A stretch of 64,000 nucleotides of DNA from Aureococcus anophagefferens (lineage: Eukaryota; Sar; Pelagophyceae; Pelagomonadales; Pelagomonadaceae): positions 315,927 through 379,926 of the forward strand of contig NW_008705565.1 in assembly GCF_000186865.1 (NCBI RefSeq), read 5' to 3'. Within the stretch, counting starts at the first letter, position 1, and each line of letters starts with the position of its first letter. Below the pieces are notes generated by a model. The model had not been told where the DNA came from. It was given only the letters and a program-made list of their open reading frames with translations, and did not search any database. The translations under genes were made by a program, and so were the position numbers. Shown here piece by piece: positions 62,947 through 64,000 of the stretch.

Positions 62947-63868
62947 CGCTCGTGCCGAGGCCGTCCCAGAAGGAGTCGAGGCCGCGCGGCGACTCGGGCG
63001 CGTGCTGGAAGAGGACGAAGTAGAGCTCCCAGTCGACGAAGCTCAGCTTGAGGCGGCCCGGGAAGGCCCGCTCGTGGGCCAGGTGGAGGTCGATCTCGCG
63101 GACCCGCAGGTGGAGGTGGGCCTCGTCGTCGGTCTGCCAGTAGGACGCGACGCGCTGGCGCACGAGCGCGTGGCTCTTGGGCCAGACCGTGCACTTGACG
63201 ACGGCGCGCTTCGCGCAGCAGTCGCGCTTGCCCGCGACGGCGGAGAACGCCGCGCCGTCGGCCTTGCGCACGAAGGTCACGCGCGCGACGCACGCGCCGC
63301 ACTTGAGCGCCGCGTGGAGGCGCGCGGCGTCGACGCCCGGCAGGTCCACGGCGTACTCGGGCCCGCCGTCGACGGCGACGTCGGCGAGGCCCGCGAGGCT
63401 CGGGAGGCACCGCCGCGCGGCGAAGCCCGGGCCCTCGACTTCGAGAAAGAGCGCGACGCCGCCGAGGCCCGCGTCGCCCCGCGGCGGCGCGGCGAGGCGC
63501 CGGAAGAGCGCGCGGCGCGCGCAGCCCACGTCCGCGGGCGCCGCGCCCGGCCACCGCGCTTCGACGAGGGAGCCCCAGAGCCCCGGCGCGGCGGCGAGGC
63601 GCCTCCAGTGCTTCGACACGCTCGCGGCGGCGCCGAGGCTGCGGTGGTCGGCGAACCAGAGGAACTGGATGTCGCCGAGGCCGTCGACGAAGCTCGCCGG
63701 CGGGCCGTCGCGCCCGGACGACGACGCGAGGGTCTCGACGAGGTCGGTCTTCGCGCGCTCGAGCTCCCGCCGCGCCGCCTCGAGCTGGGCGCGCGTCGCG
63801 AAAAAGCCCGACCCGCCGGCTGCCCCTCCGTTGCCCGACAACGCGTCCCGCCGCGCCGCCCGACCCAT
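62903..63868 (-). CDS. F-box protein
   Basis: 321 residues from ATG 63868. A short helix (RAQLEAARRELERAKTDLVETLAS) leads into an F-box at about residues 60-105: VDGLGDIQFLWFADHRSLGAAASVSKHWRRLAAAPGLWGSLVEARWPG. F-boxes bind Skp1 in SCF ubiquitin ligases. The C-terminal part is probably substrate-binding: FLEVEGPGFAARRCLPSLAGLADVAVD, CCAKRAVVKCTVWPKSHALVRQRVASYWQTDDEAHLHLRVREIDLHL, and KLSFVDWELYFVLFQHAPES. No repeat family (LRR, kelch, WD40) is recognised. Both ends of the gene lie in tandem duplications. Confidence 0.8.
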   Translation of the reverse strand: MGRAARRDALSGNGGAAGGSGFFATRAQLEAARRELERAKTDLVETLASSSGRDGPPASFVDGLGDIQFLWFADHRSLGAAASVSKHWRRLAAAPGLWGSLVEARWPGAAPADVGCARRALFRRLAAPPRGDAGLGGVALFLEVEGPGFAARRCLPSLAGLADVAVDGGPEYAVDLPGVDAARLHAALKCGACVARVTFVRKADGAAFSAVAGKRDCCAKRAVVKCTVWPKSHALVRQRVASYWQTDDEAHLHLRVREIDLHLAHERAFPGRLKLSFVDWELYFVLFQHAPESPRGLDSFWDGLGTSVSLATVLKLVAFDA

Positions 63869-63960
63869 GTCTATCGCAGTAGACTTGTGCGAAGTGGACA
63901 GCGGCTAGTTTGAAGAAGCCCGGCCCATACGCTTAGTAGACTTGCGCGAAGTGGACTGCA
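63864..63960 (-). repeat. Tandem duplication over the F-box gene start
   Basis: CCCATGTCTATCGCAGTAGACTTG...GCGAAGTGGACAGCG (63864-63902) and CCCATACGCTTAGTAGACTTG...GCGAAGTGGACTGCA (63924-63960) are diverged copies. The first contains the start codon (CAT on this strand). Confidence 0.75.
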
Positions 63961-64000
63961 AGATAGCCGTTTGATGATCTTGAACTTTAACGGGTAGCTC

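Noticed and set aside
1..64000. Bacterial or viral origin, CRISPR arrays, operons
   Set aside because: Eukaryotic protein families, spliceosomal introns and lack of ribosome-binding sites argue for nuclear DNA; no regularly spaced short repeats of CRISPR type are present.

Overview
This 64-kb window is eukaryotic nuclear DNA, very GC-rich, with short, mostly intronless genes on alternating strands and two assembly gaps (9595-10171 and 42048-42097). Gene content (eL22, UNC-45, NEK kinase, PKA regulatory subunit, Spp2/GPKOW, AK6, ARL16), a front-end desaturase, bipartite plastid-type presequences and Tat-like lumen signals fit a photosynthetic stramenopile. Introner elements, inserted introns flanked by 8-bp target duplications, point to a pelagophyte like Aureococcus anophagefferens. 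The species is inference; no search was run.

Layout. 1-12 kb: SDR (partial), eL22, a VOC protein, a lipocalin-like protein, a PhyH dioxygenase, a four-helix membrane protein, an MSS51-C-like protein, a flavin-reductase/J-domain fusion with a tandem paralogue cut by the first gap, a DUF1499-like end and ARL16. 11-28 kb: AspH-like hydroxylase, UNC-45 (one frameshift), phytochelatin synthase, AK6, desaturase, RBR ligase, Ctp protease, thioredoxin-like protein. 27-38 kb: PKA-R and a cyclic-nucleotide phosphodiesterase head to head, OSCA/TMEM63 channel, kelch protein, dual-specificity phosphatase, thioredoxin-PhyH fusion. 38.2-42.3 kb: a 5'-truncated LINE with an intact RT-RNase H ORF. 42-59 kb: GT10-PhyH fusion, alkaline ceramidase, a small lumen-type protein, TylF-like methyltransferase, ASST-like protein, MYND protein, NEK-WW kinase, FKBP-TPR-cyclophilin, saccharopine-dehydrogenase-like protein, Spp2/GPKOW. 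59.7-61.75 kb: a compact LTR element carrying only a gag-like ORF, with identical 116-bp LTRs and a TGAGT target duplication. 61.9-64 kb: START-like protein and F-box protein.

Strongest signals. Five of about seven introns are introners of two families (about 200 bp and 56-88 bp). In all five, the first two bases of the upstream target duplication (GT or GC) form the 5' splice site and the element ends in the AG of the 3' splice site; three of five are GC-AG introns. The window also shows repeated tandem duplication of gene ends, including stop or start codons, multidomain fusions, and convergent genes whose stops lie 9-33 bp apart.
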